From Rhynchopus euleeides (taxonomy: Eukaryota > Euglenozoa > Diplonemea > Diplonemida > Diplonemidae), in contig OY723288.1 in assembly GCA_963210315.1 (NCBI GenBank), forward strand, positions 62,001 through 126,000: a DNA stretch of 64,000 nucleotides, in the 5' to 3' direction. Each line of letters begins with the position of its first letter. Position 1 is the first letter of the stretch. Below are positions 1 through 9,767 of the stretch, in pieces. The notes beneath the pieces were generated by a model. It was given only the letters and a program-made list of their open reading frames with translations. It ran no database searches and was not told the DNA's origin. The position numbers were made by a program, and so were the translations under genes.

Positions 1-1019
1 GGTGTGGAGTGTGTATAGGGGTGGGGAAGGGAGCCCTGCTGCCTGCTGCCTGCTGGATGTGTGTTGGGTGTGGAAGTGGCGATCGCATCGGGTCGGAGGA
101 GGGCAACCCGTAGGGCCGTCGCAAGGGGATGGGCGGAGGCAGCGTTAGAGTTGCTCAAAGAAGACTAGGCGTGTGGGCGGGATGGGGGGTGGGGGGGTAC
201 CCACTGTCGGAGAGGGCTAGGCGATCCCAGCGATGCAGGCAGTCCAAGATACCTACGTCCCCCTAGTTGCCCCAGCAGACTCAGGTGCAGAAAGGCGAGA
301 AAAGGGGAGCCGCCTCGCAACACACTTGGCTGGAGGGTGACACAGTTTGACACACAGTGGCACAGAGTGGGGGCCCCTAATGCATGAATCAGAGAAGCAC
401 CCGCATGCGAGTGGAAGACAAGTATGGATGATATATTGCACGGGACGAACCTATCATGGGCACACCGATAGAACACGGCCCCATTTCTCCCCAAATGCGA
501 GCAAGGGCAAGAGTCGGGTAGGGAGGGTAGGCCGTGCCATAGCCTTCTGATGTCGGCATCAAAGAGAACACTGCAACGAGGCTTCAAGCTGCCGAGCTCA
601 GAGCAACACATCACTCCAGCCATGGAGAGCCTCAAGTCTGACACAGTGACGCAGAAGCGTAGCAGTCTCAGAAGCACACACGGCAGATAAGCGGTATGGA
701 ACAACTCGCACATCGCAACAGCCCCCAAGAATGGAGCGGGCCTGGGGGTGAGTGACGTGCGTGCCTGTCGAGCCAGAGAGATTACGGAGCCTGAAGTGAA
801 ACATAAACGCAAAACAAGGTGGGATGCGGAACACGTCAGGGCAGCGCTGTGGACAAGGCGTGTCGCATCAGCACCACCCACTGCCACGCGTGCCTCCACC
901 CCACAGCAGGAGAGGGAACAACGAAACACGGGCACAGCAGGCCCTGATTGCAACGCGCTGGGCTGCAGGGGCAACATGCTCTGCATGGGAGAGGTGCGGG
1001 CGAACATGGCTGTGGGGCA
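1..1019. other. 3' flank of the membrane-protein gene, no supported gene
   Basis: This stretch lies downstream of the minus-strand membrane-protein gene. An open frame runs on the minus strand from 1007 to 165, but its translation is rich in Ser, Leu, Cys and His with no domain, membrane pattern or motif I recognise. I see no tRNA, no clear inverted repeat and no microsatellite. It may be 3' UTR plus intergenic DNA. Confidence 0.4.
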
Positions 1020-3191
1020 TCACATAAGTGGTTCGCCCCACGGTATGTCGACATGGAGGGACCCAGTGGCGGGGCCACTTGCGCACTGCGGGGGGGTGCC
1101 CCCCTGGGGCTGTGTGTGTGTGTCCAGGGATGCTGTCAGGCAGGAAGCACTGCAGGGGGCACGTGTGTGGGGCTGCAACACATTTTGGGCAGTGCCGCCT
1201 GCGAGTTGTGGGTCTCGCGTCTGTGCTGATGTGTGTGGGTCTGGGTGAACAGGCAGGTATTGCGTGCCGCCCTCCGGAGGACCAACGAGAGGGTTTTGAG
1301 CGGCAGGCGTTGATTCCCGTGCTGATGTGTGTGGGTCTGGGTGAGCAGGCAGGTATTGCGTGCCGCCCTCCGGAGGACCAACGAGAGGGTTTTGAGCGGC
1401 AGGCGTTGACAGGCGCGCAATCATCCACCCAGGCACGACGATGACCAGGATGCACACACAGACAAACGCCAAGAAGGCAACAAACAGCCATGCACCCATG
1501 CCGTCTGTTGTCCGAGGGTCGTACACAGCATGGAGGGCGACCCCTGTGACACACACAGCGAGGAACAGGGCAATGAATATGTAAGGGTATGACGGCGGGT
1601 CAGCCCCTCCCGCAGCAAGTTGCACTTGGACAAGCGAATGGGAGCAGCACGAGCGGAGGGATTCGGCGTGCAGCGGAAACCCGAATGACGTCAGGCACTG
1701 GGCAACCGCACCTTTGGTGTTGCCGCTGTAGAAGGAGCAGATCCGCCCACCCTCGCGGCAGAGGTGCCACGTGACACCCCGAACACAGGTGTGCAGGTGC
1801 AGCAGGCCCCCACAGGACACAGCATCGACAACTTGATGGTCAATCGCAGATGGGTGGCGGCGTGACAGCGCGGTGGTGCTGCGCAGCAGCAGGCGGCCCC
1901 AGTCGGTCTGCATCAGGCACTGCAGCAGCTGGCCCAGCGCCTCCCCTTCCAACTCCGCAAGCAGTGCCACAAGCAGCCTGCCGCACATCCCACGCACGGC
2001 GGGCGTGAACGTATTCTGGTTCAACGGCACTGCGCGGAACGGGGCCTGTCTGGGGCTGTCCTCCCGCACAGCAATCATCCAGGCGTCATGCGAAGAATCG
2101 TTGTCCAGAAGTGCCTCCTCGAGCAGCTCCTTGTGTGCGGCATCCACATCGATCGCTTGCAGCGCGTTGTCAGTGCTCCACTCGTCTGGGATCGGCAACA
2201 CCTCGTGACTAGTGGGCTTCATGATGTACAAGATGCAAGCGCGTGTCATCAGTGCGAGTGTGGGCATGGGCATCAGCGGGAAGACAAAACTGTCGGTGTA
2301 GTCCACAAAGAAGGTGATGTAGGGCGGCGGCCTCGCTGCAGAGAAACAAATAGTCCACACGAAGAACTCAAACAGTGGCAGAAGTAGGAGCACCACCATG
2401 TGATTGAGATCATTGCGTCTCCCATCTCCAGGAAGGATGAAACACGCCTGGGTCACCACCTTGCTACACCCATACAGCATAAAGATCTTGTTCATGATGC
2501 CCGGCATGAAGGAGAACGGGCGCCACACGCCCGGTGCCCCTATGGCTGTGCCGATGAGGAACACCATCAGCTTGAAGAGCAAGAAGCCTCTCCGGTCGGC
2601 GAGGACCTGCTTGCTGCCGAGCACGTCTCCCACAGTGAGGAGGAGGAGCACCGTCTCGTTCCACAGCAGGGTCAGCAGGAAGGAGGGTGTCGTGGGGACC
2701 ACCACCCAGTCATGTGCGTCTGTGAGGGGCACAGACCTGACGAAGATTATGCACACAATGCAGTTGGCCAGCATGCCCACCGTGCAGAGGCACACGGCAG
2801 GCCACGCCCACCGCCGTGTCCCCAGGCAGCGCGCTCTGATCGCCCACAGCATGCCCGCCACCAGCGGGAGGCGCAGCACGGCAAGCGGCACCAGACACAT
2901 CCATGCCAGCACCCTGATGACCCGCAGGCGGCGCAGCGTGTCAGCCAGCCCGTCCACCAGGGGGCAGGGCTGCAAGGTTTCGTTGCCTAAAGCGCCGTTG
3001 CCGCACTGCAGCCGCCCCTCGACCTCCCACGCCCCGTCGTGTGTTAGCCGCACCTCCTCCCCAGACACCTTGTTGTGCACGGCGAAGAAGGCGTCGGTGG
3101 TGACGAGGTCCACCGTCAGCACAGCAGGGCACACACATGAGGCCACCACAGTGAACGCGACTGCCGCCACCAGGCGTCGGGTCCACCCCAT
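1020..3191 (-). CDS. Multi-pass membrane protein of unknown function (723 aa)
   Basis: I do not recognise the family. The start chosen is the ATG at 3191, because it opens directly into a hydrophobic signal-like segment (residues about 5-25); the frame is open further upstream but that part looks non-coding. A short lumenal or extracellular segment with Cys and an N-x-T site (N70) follows. Hydrophobic spans lie near residues 92-116, 127-151, 166-196, 203-220, 264-285 and 297-322. A hydrophilic domain of about 210 residues (325-535) with many Cys comes next, then two last spans near 536-560 and 567-592, for roughly eight in all. The Pro-rich tail from 595 contains a 32-residue direct duplication. 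No intron is needed, though the tail beyond about 660 could be an unrecognised intron or UTR. A plasma- or endomembrane receptor or transporter is possible, but nothing seen decides it. Confidence 0.6.
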   Translation of the reverse strand: MGWTRRLVAAVAFTVVASCVCPAVLTVDLVTTDAFFAVHNKVSGEEVRLTHDGAWEVEGRLQCGNGALGNETLQPCPLVDGLADTLRRLRVIRVLAWMCLVPLAVLRLPLVAGMLWAIRARCLGTRRWAWPAVCLCTVGMLANCIVCIIFVRSVPLTDAHDWVVVPTTPSFLLTLLWNETVLLLLTVGDVLGSKQVLADRRGFLLFKLMVFLIGTAIGAPGVWRPFSFMPGIMNKIFMLYGCSKVVTQACFILPGDGRRNDLNHMVVLLLLPLFEFFVWTICFSAARPPPYITFFVDYTDSFVFPLMPMPTLALMTRACILYIMKPTSHEVLPIPDEWSTDNALQAIDVDAAHKELLEEALLDNDSSHDAWMIAVREDSPRQAPFRAVPLNQNTFTPAVRGMCGRLLVALLAELEGEALGQLLQCLMQTDWGRLLLRSTTALSRRHPSAIDHQVVDAVSCGGLLHLHTCVRGVTWHLCREGGRICSFYSGNTKGAVAQCLTSFGFPLHAESLRSCCSHSLVQVQLAAGGADPPSYPYIFIALFLAVCVTGVALHAVYDPRTTDGMGAWLFVAFLAFVCVCILVIVVPGWMIARLSTPAAQNPLVGPPEGGTQYLPAHPDPHTSARESTPAAQNPLVGPPEGGTQYLPVHPDPHTSAQTRDPQLAGGTAQNVLQPHTRAPCSASCLTASLDTHTQPQGGTPPQCASGPATGSLHVDIPWGEPLM
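1223..1409 (-). repeat. 96-bp tandem duplication in the membrane-protein tail
   Basis: Two nearly identical copies begin at 1223 and 1319. The 96-bp period keeps the reading frame and gives two 32-residue repeats that begin STPAAQNPLVGPPEGGTQYL in the protein. They differ at only a few positions, so the duplication is recent. Confidence 0.85.
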
Positions 3192-5412
3192 GCTGCCTCG
3201 GCACCTGCTGGTGGTGTGGGGTGTGGGCGGATGGGGTACGAGAAATGAGACTCTTTTTTCGGTCGCACGAAACACAAAAACGCCTGATGTGACATGGGGA
3301 TGTGGCGCGTGATGTGGCAGGCGCCCAGAGAACTGTTGGCTGGCAAGACACACCCGCTCCTGCCTGGCACAGCTCTCCGGGACAAAGCAGGCATACGAGG
3401 TTCGGGCTTGGGGTGCGGGGGGCAACACTATCAACCAGTGGCTGTGTTGGTTCCATTTTTTTCTCTGCCATGCCGTCCCCACCACCTTACCCACCTCGAC
3501 CAAGGCCCTGTGGGCACACGCCCCGCCCACCCCACCCACCGCTATAGAAGTGTACAGCTTTATTGTTTTCGTTATGTCTTTTGTGTGGCTTGCGTTTTGT
3601 CTCTGCTCCGGGAAATAAAAGGGGCTTTGACCGAACAAACCCGCTTTGCTTGCCTGCACCTCCATTGCACGGGGTACCCCGTGTATGCGTCGCCAAACGT
3701 CTTTACTACCGTTACCTGAGACAGGTTATCGCAAAAAAAAACAAATAAAAATAGGCACCCCCCTCCCTTCTTCCGCCCAGAATCAGGGATGTCCGTTCTT
3801 TTGTTGGACGCCTTATTCACCACCTCCCGTTATTTCCGAAAGGGGGGGAAACCTCTCGAAAGAATGTTGGAAACATGGCCAGGGCCTCCCCCCCTCCCCA
3901 CGCACCGTGCCCATTTTTTGCTCTCGATTTTGAGTTCTTTTTGACAACGCGTCATAGCATGGCCAGTGGACACGCCACGTGTCTTTTGTGTACCCTCTCC
4001 CCCTCTTCCCTCTTCCCCCCCACCCCTCCCCGACCCCCCCGCCCATCCCCCCTGCCAAACACGCAACACTACGGTAGTTGTAGTGCAAACTGCAGCGAGC
4101 CCTCCCACTTGACGCGACACCGGTCGGGAGGAACTATGACTCTCTCAAGGTTGCCAAACGCCTCGTCTTCTCTTGAAAGACGCGCATGAATGGGCCGATG
4201 GGATTCCTTCTGTCCCGACCTACGATGCTCCTAACAGTGATGTGGTCCGGTTGTGTGCTGGAGGAAGCCGGTGTTTTGAGTGTCGCATCCAGACAAGACA
4301 GCAGTTCCGCTGTGTGCATGTGAGGTCCACCCGCGAGCAAGAAACTTGCGCTTGGGTGAATATCTGAAGGGGGGGGGGGGGGGCGAGAAAAGAGAGAGAG
4401 GGGGGGAGAGGGAGATAGATAGAGAGGGTGGAGGTGGGGGGTCCAAGTGGGTAGGTTTCATCATCGATCGCGAGAACACTTCGAAGAAAAGGCTGATTAT
4501 TCGTTGTTTAATTGTGCGTCAAGTGTGTGTGTGTGTGTGTGCTGTGTGATCTGGTTTTGTTTTTTTATTTCGCAGGCTTGGGCAGGGGCCCCACCACCCC
4601 TTTCTCTGCCCAAGTCCACACGGCCCCTACCCTCATGCACAACGCCTGCGTGCACACCACCAGGGTAGGACTACGAAGGTGTCATGAATTTCTCCATTTC
4701 TCCTGGCGCCCAGGCTCGCAGTGCCCTTCTGGCACAACATTTTTGAATGTTTTTTTCCATACTTTTTCCATACTTTTCGCACACACCGCCCAACCAAAAT
4801 GGCCCGTTCTGGGGCCGGAGGGGGGGGAGGGGGTTTTTTGTGTGAGTGGGGTGGGGGGGCTTAAAAGTATCACGTCAGCAGGGACATCATGATTGTGTGA
4901 TTCGGTGTGTTATATGTAACAGCCGCCAGATTCAGCCGTGCAAGGGCTGGCCGGGGAGGGGGGTGAGGGGTGGTTGTGAAGAAAATATACTTGGGTCAAG
5001 AGAGAGTATCTCGCTGGGCAGAGCCAAAACGTCCCCCGGTGTGGGGGGGGACTGCACTGCCCTACAATGGAGAGGAAAAATCATCGAAATTGAAAGCGTT
5101 GGCAAAGCAAAACGTGGATCCCTCCGTGGGAAGGCAGATCGACGTGCTCCGTTCATCAAGTGAGGTACCTTATGCAGGGCGTGCCGAGGGGGGAACTCTG
5201 TGTGCGACTTCCACCGTGATAGGCACTCCACTACATACGCAGACACACATTCGCTCGCGCAAACAAAAAGAGTTGCTTTTTTTTTTGCTGCAGCAGTGCC
5301 GAACCAGGCACGTAGCTTGAAATTGGATTTTCAGATTTTTGCTGGTTCTGCTGGTCTGGGGTATTTTCCGGCGCTTCCCCCAAAATCCCGTCCTGACCGA
5401 ACACCGGGTTCT

Positions 5413-5555
5413 CCGGGGCGCGTCCGGAGGCAGGAGTAGACAGCGCCACCGTGGGTACACATCGTTTCGGCACCGTAGCGAAGACCCACGGTGGCGCTGT
5501 CTACTCCTGCCTCCGGACGCGCCCCGGACTTCGCTACGGTGCCGAAACGATGTGT
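5413..5555. repeat. Interleaved inverted repeats, A-B-A'-B' order
   Basis: Arm A (5413-5456, 44 nt) is the exact reverse complement of A' (5484-5527). Arm B (5457-5483, 27 nt) is the exact reverse complement of B' (5529-5555). The order A-B-A'-B' with essentially no spacer means the two stems interlock, as in an H-type pseudoknot, rather than nest as in a simple hairpin. I found no coding function. It could be a rearranged foldback element or a structured RNA. Confidence 0.85.
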
Positions 5556-5661
5556 TGGTGCATTTCCTATGTGTATGCATCGGGAGAAATCGCCGAACTT
5601 TGACGAAAACTTGTCGGTAGCGAAGAACCCCACAGTCGCATATTGACAAGCACAGGCCACA

Positions 5662-5790
5662 GGGGGTCTGGGGGGCAGAGCCCCCCAGCCGCCGGAGGCC
5701 ACGGTAGTGAACATCTGTTCCTTCCGGGCTGAACACGGTGTGGATCTCTCCGACATCAGGTCGGAACCCAGTCCTGCGCGGGAAGCAGTC
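5662..5790 (-). repeat. Dispersed hairpin repeat, copy 1 (long form)
   Basis: This copy is the reverse complement of the 54418-54541 copy over about 125 bp with a few differences. It carries the core CTGGGGGGCAGAGCCCCCCA, a short self-complementary hairpin, next to a GCCGCCGGAGGCC motif. Shorter copies occur at 54706-54770 and 59615-59680. Confidence 0.75.
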
Positions 5791-6427
5791 ATCGGGAGCC
5801 GAAATCCTCGTGGTTCGGGCCTGCTGCAGGGTACATCTTCGGCCTGGTGTGAGGGAAAACCCCCCCACCAAAAAAAATTCTGGGGTTTCCCGGATTTATA
5901 CTTTTTTTTCCCCCCCCCCCAGACCAGCAACATAGGCAACTGCTGGTCTTGAGACCAGCTGGACCCCCCAAGCTACATGCCTGTGCCGAACCCACACATC
6001 GAGCGCACATTCTGCTCTTGATGCGACCACACACTGCAACATCACGCGACCCCTTCTGTCTTCGCCCTGTTCCCTTCGACCCCACCCTCCCCTCCATCCC
6101 CCCACCGGCAACTTCTGAGAGCCAGGGCGCAAAACGCACAAACCCGTGTAGGAGAAAACATCACATCAAGGAGGGGCAGAAGCCCGGTATCCTGTGGGGG
6201 GGGGTGGGGGTGTGCAGAGCTAACCAAGAGCTCTAGTGAAGATAACCCCCGCTCTTGATGGATATCCGCTCCAACAACACGCACGGTGAGGGGGAACAGA
6301 GTACACTTAAAGCGTATGAGAGAGAGAGAGGGGGGGGGGAGGAATGTGCCGTTTGCTTTGGCTGGCGCTTGCATTGGCTGGGGGCTTCAGGGGAGCAGCA
6401 CGCCAGCCGGCACACTGTGAAGTGTTT

Positions 6428-6434
<7 letters not shown>

Positions 6435-6464
<30 letters not shown>
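6435..6464. repeat. (GA)n microsatellite
   Basis: A pure GA run of about 15 units in the spacer. It is of the same type as the much longer arrays at 49880 and 53356. Confidence 0.9.
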
Positions 6465-6468
<4 letters not shown>

Positions 6469-8084
6469 GTGTATTGGCAGGTGGCTGCAGCTTGAGGGTC
6501 TCCCGTGTGTGCGTTGTGGAGATCTGCTCTGTGTGTAAAGTTCTCTTCGCAGCGCTTCGCTATTTGCGGACAAGAGACGGGCAGAGAATCTTTTGGGCAA
6601 GGTCTGAAGAAAATCTCAGTCTCCACGGCACACAAAAAGGCTCCGCACTGAGTGGGGTCTTCGCTCGCCAGGTTCTTCTTTTGGCAAAGTTCGGCGAGCA
6701 TTCCCCGATCGAAAATAGGAGAAAAATCACCAAAAAAACGCACCGTTGCCGGCACGAAGCCGCCTCGAAAATTTTCTGTTGCGCGCAGGTGGAGGTGTCA
6801 CCGAGCGAACTCTGATGGTCCCTATATGGCTACCCTTTTCACACCACGTGCTATCAGCCCGAGTTTTAAAACACTACGCTACGCTTGGGCCCTTTTCACA
6901 ACCACACTTCACAGTGCGTGACACGGATCTGCATGGAGGGCGCAAGGGCCCCCCTGGCCGCCCCTCCAGAAAGAAGGTCAGGTTACGGGTTACAGGTGAC
7001 GCCTCCAAACACGGCGTTTTCTTAGTTCGCAGTCTGCCCCACCACACACACACACACACACACACAACCCGTCACTCCTTTCATAAACCCGGTTGCCGTG
7101 GGTGAGTCGCAAGAGAAACAAACAATACTACGTGGAACGTTCCGGCGGAAAACAAATCTGTAGATGTGGGGGGGCGCCTGGGTGGGGTACAGTCTGAAAC
7201 TGGGTCGCGTTTGCCTGGAAGTGAGGCAGGTCAAAATAGGGCCACCCAAGCTAGGTTGCAGGATGAAGGTTGAAGGGTCACGCCGGCACAGTTGTCACAT
7301 GGGGAGCCCCATCCTCGCCATTAGCCCCGTCCCTGAGGCAGGTGGATCGCAGAAGGAACACACCACGTCAAGCGGTGCAAGTGTTGCCCTGCAAAGCAGG
7401 GAACACTTGCATTCAAGCTTGGCCGGTTCGCCCTCCGTGTCCCACGGCCCCACAGACCCCACCCACGCCCGATGGAGTGTCCACGCAATAGATCCGTGTC
7501 CTGAATTCCCACACACGCGGCACCGGTGTCGACCACCGCCGTAGTTTGCAGGGTGCATTTGCGACTGTCTCGGCGGCTGTTGAAATGTATAAATTATATA
7601 TTGTACGCCGCGCAACTTTTTCTTTACCTATTGCCTGCCCAAGATATCGATATTTGCTCCTCACGATAGTGCCCCTGAAATTCGTTTTGGAACTACGTAT
7701 GCCAATGGTGTGTGTTGTGTTTGCTTTTTCTAACATGACGCGCTTCAGAGCGACGTTTCCGATGTGGGTCATCGCCCCCGTGCCGAACAATAGCGATCAA
7801 AAGGGGTTTTGGCGTTCAAAAGTTGCGTGTTGTGCAAAGGGGAAGAAAACATTGGATCACTTCGAAAAGTACGGTAAAAAAAATCGACTCTTTGGGTGGG
7901 GTGATCGATAGACGGCAACCCCTCGCTGCCGCCCCCCCCCCTCAACCCACCCACCTCGTCGCTTTTTCCCCGGACTCTGCATCCACGGAATAAATTTTGT
8001 TGCGGAAATCCAGAAGAAAAATGTAAAAAAACAAAGTTGGCATCGGAAGCCCCCACCCCCCCCTCATCCCTCCCTGGCCGCCGT

Positions 8085-9767
8085 CTAGTCGTCCTCCTCT
8101 TCTTCTTCCTCCTCGATTGCCAGCGATGCCTGTTGGCGGGCGGTGGGTGGTGGGCGTTTGGTGGATAACGGTTTGACAGTGGCATGACAGTGAAGCGGAT
8201 TTTGCTACACCGGGGGGGGGGGGGGGGGCACGTTGGTGCGCTTGGTGCGCTCTCCAAAACAAACGCGCGCCTGCGATTATGGCCTTTACATGGCACCGCC
8301 AATCCCCCCTCCCCTCCCCAACACCTTGAAGGTGATAGGGCAACGTACCTGACTCCGAGACGCTTTGAAGCTCTGCATGTGCTTCGTGATGTCCTGGATG
8401 GGCGCCGTGAACTTGTTGTCTGCGATCCATTTGTGCTGCAGCGCATCCTCGGGGGTCATCCTCTGCTCCGGGTTGACCACAAGCAGCTTCCGGATGAAGT
8501 CTTTCGCCTGCGAGTGACGGGGAGGGTGGAGGTGTTGACAGGAGAGTTGACTGACTGCATGTCTGATGCCCCCCTGAGACCAGTCGCAATAGCACAGCTT
8601 GGCACAGAGCGAAACACAAAGGGAAAACCTTCTCCGCCAAGGAATATTGATGTGTGTGGTGTTGCCGGAGGATGTCCGGTATCTGCCGTGAGTTTTGCCT
8701 GACCCTTCTGTGGCAGACAGCACGACCCTGATCGTGATGTGCCGCATAATCCACCTCCGTGACGTGGGGATGCCGAGGGGGGTCAAAAGGGGTCACTCAG
8801 CGGCACATGGCATACGTCCTCAGAAATGTTCGTCCAGTAGGGGTCTGGGAAGCTGTAGTCCCCGGCGGTGATGGCCCGGAACAGAGAGGGTGTGTTCTCG
8901 TCGAAGAAGGGGCAGAACCCGCAGAGCAGCACGTAGACGATCACACCGACGGACCACATGTCAACGACGAACGTGTAACCGCGCATCTCGTTGAGCAGCA
9001 CCTGCAGGAAAGTGGGGCGTGAGTGGAGGGGTGGGGTAGGCGAGGCGAGGCAAGGCAATGGAGTTGGAATGGCTCCGGTGGCTCACCGAGTTGAGCTACC
9101 AGTCAGGCAAGCAATGCAATGCAGCGGAGTACACATGATATCATACCTCAGGTGCGACGTAGTTTGGCGATCCGCAAGCTGTGCGCGCGAGCGCGTCTCC
9201 TGACCAGATCTTGGCCAGGCCGAAATCGGAAATTTTGATCTGGGCCGACTCGTCGTCAGGGTTTGCGAACAGCAGGTTCTCCGGCTTCAAGTCGCGGTGG
9301 ATAATACCCTTGCCGTGCAGGTACTTCACAGCCTGGATGATCTGACGTGCCAGGTCTGCGGCTTGCTTCTCGGAGTACCCGTTGGGGTAGTCGTTGCAGA
9401 TCTTGTCGAACAGCTCGCCCCCCGTCATCAGCTCCATGATCAGGTACAGCTTGTCGTCGTCCTCAAACACATCCAGCAGGTTGACGATGTTCGGGTGCTT
9501 CACGTTCATGAGAATTTTCACCTCCGTTTTCAAGCTCTCGATCTTCACATCGATGCTGTTTTTGTCGATAATTTTTATAGCCACCTTCTCGCTGGTGCGG
9601 TAGTGCCGCCCTGCGCGCACCTTTGCGAAGGAACCGCGCCCGAGCTCCTCGCCAAAGGCATAGTGGTCCTCAACCTTGTTGTCGGGGTTGAGGTTGAAGA
9701 TCCGCTTCTTCTCCTGCTTCTTCTTCTTCTTCGTCCCTCTGAGACGTGACAGGATGGTGGTCTTCAT
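8085..9767 (-). CDS. CaMK-group Ser/Thr protein kinase, four exons (336 aa)
   Basis: Exons are 9767-9147, 9001-8816, 8507-8349 and 8129-8085. All three introns (145, 308 and 219 bp) are phase 0, with donors GTATGA, GTATGC and GTACGT and acceptors ending CAG. Joined, they give an intact kinase domain: glycine loop GRGSFAKV at about 43-50, catalytic Lys65, HRDLKPEN at 157-164, DFG at 181-183, activation segment ACGSPNYVAPE with Thr197 as the likely activating site, then the conserved WSVGVIVYVLLCG and HKWI motifs. It phosphorylates proteins on Ser/Thr using ATP. The N-terminus is Lys-rich. The C-terminus ends soon after the kinase fold with an acidic EEEEEEEDD tail, so a canonical CaMKI calmodulin-binding helix is short or absent. 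A CaMKI-like, orphan CaMK or SNF1-like kinase would all fit; membership of the group is secure. Confidence 0.9.

Larger units (their letters stand above)
3192..8084. other. Spacer between kinase and membrane-protein genes
   Basis: No gene is supported on either strand. The stretch carries G-runs (about 4369-4383, 6186-6198), purine-rich simple repeats (4384-4440), a (GA)n array at 6435-6464, an (AC)n array at about 7042-7064, the interleaved inverted repeat at 5413-5555 and one copy of the dispersed hairpin repeat at 5662-5790. Promoter or UTR elements for the gene starting at 3191 probably lie in its proximal part, but I cannot identify one. Confidence 0.5.

Noticed and set aside
165..1007. 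280-codon minus-strand open frame downstream of the membrane-protein gene
   Set aside because: Low-complexity Ser/Leu/Cys composition, no motif or membrane pattern, and overlapping frames on the other strand look equally good.
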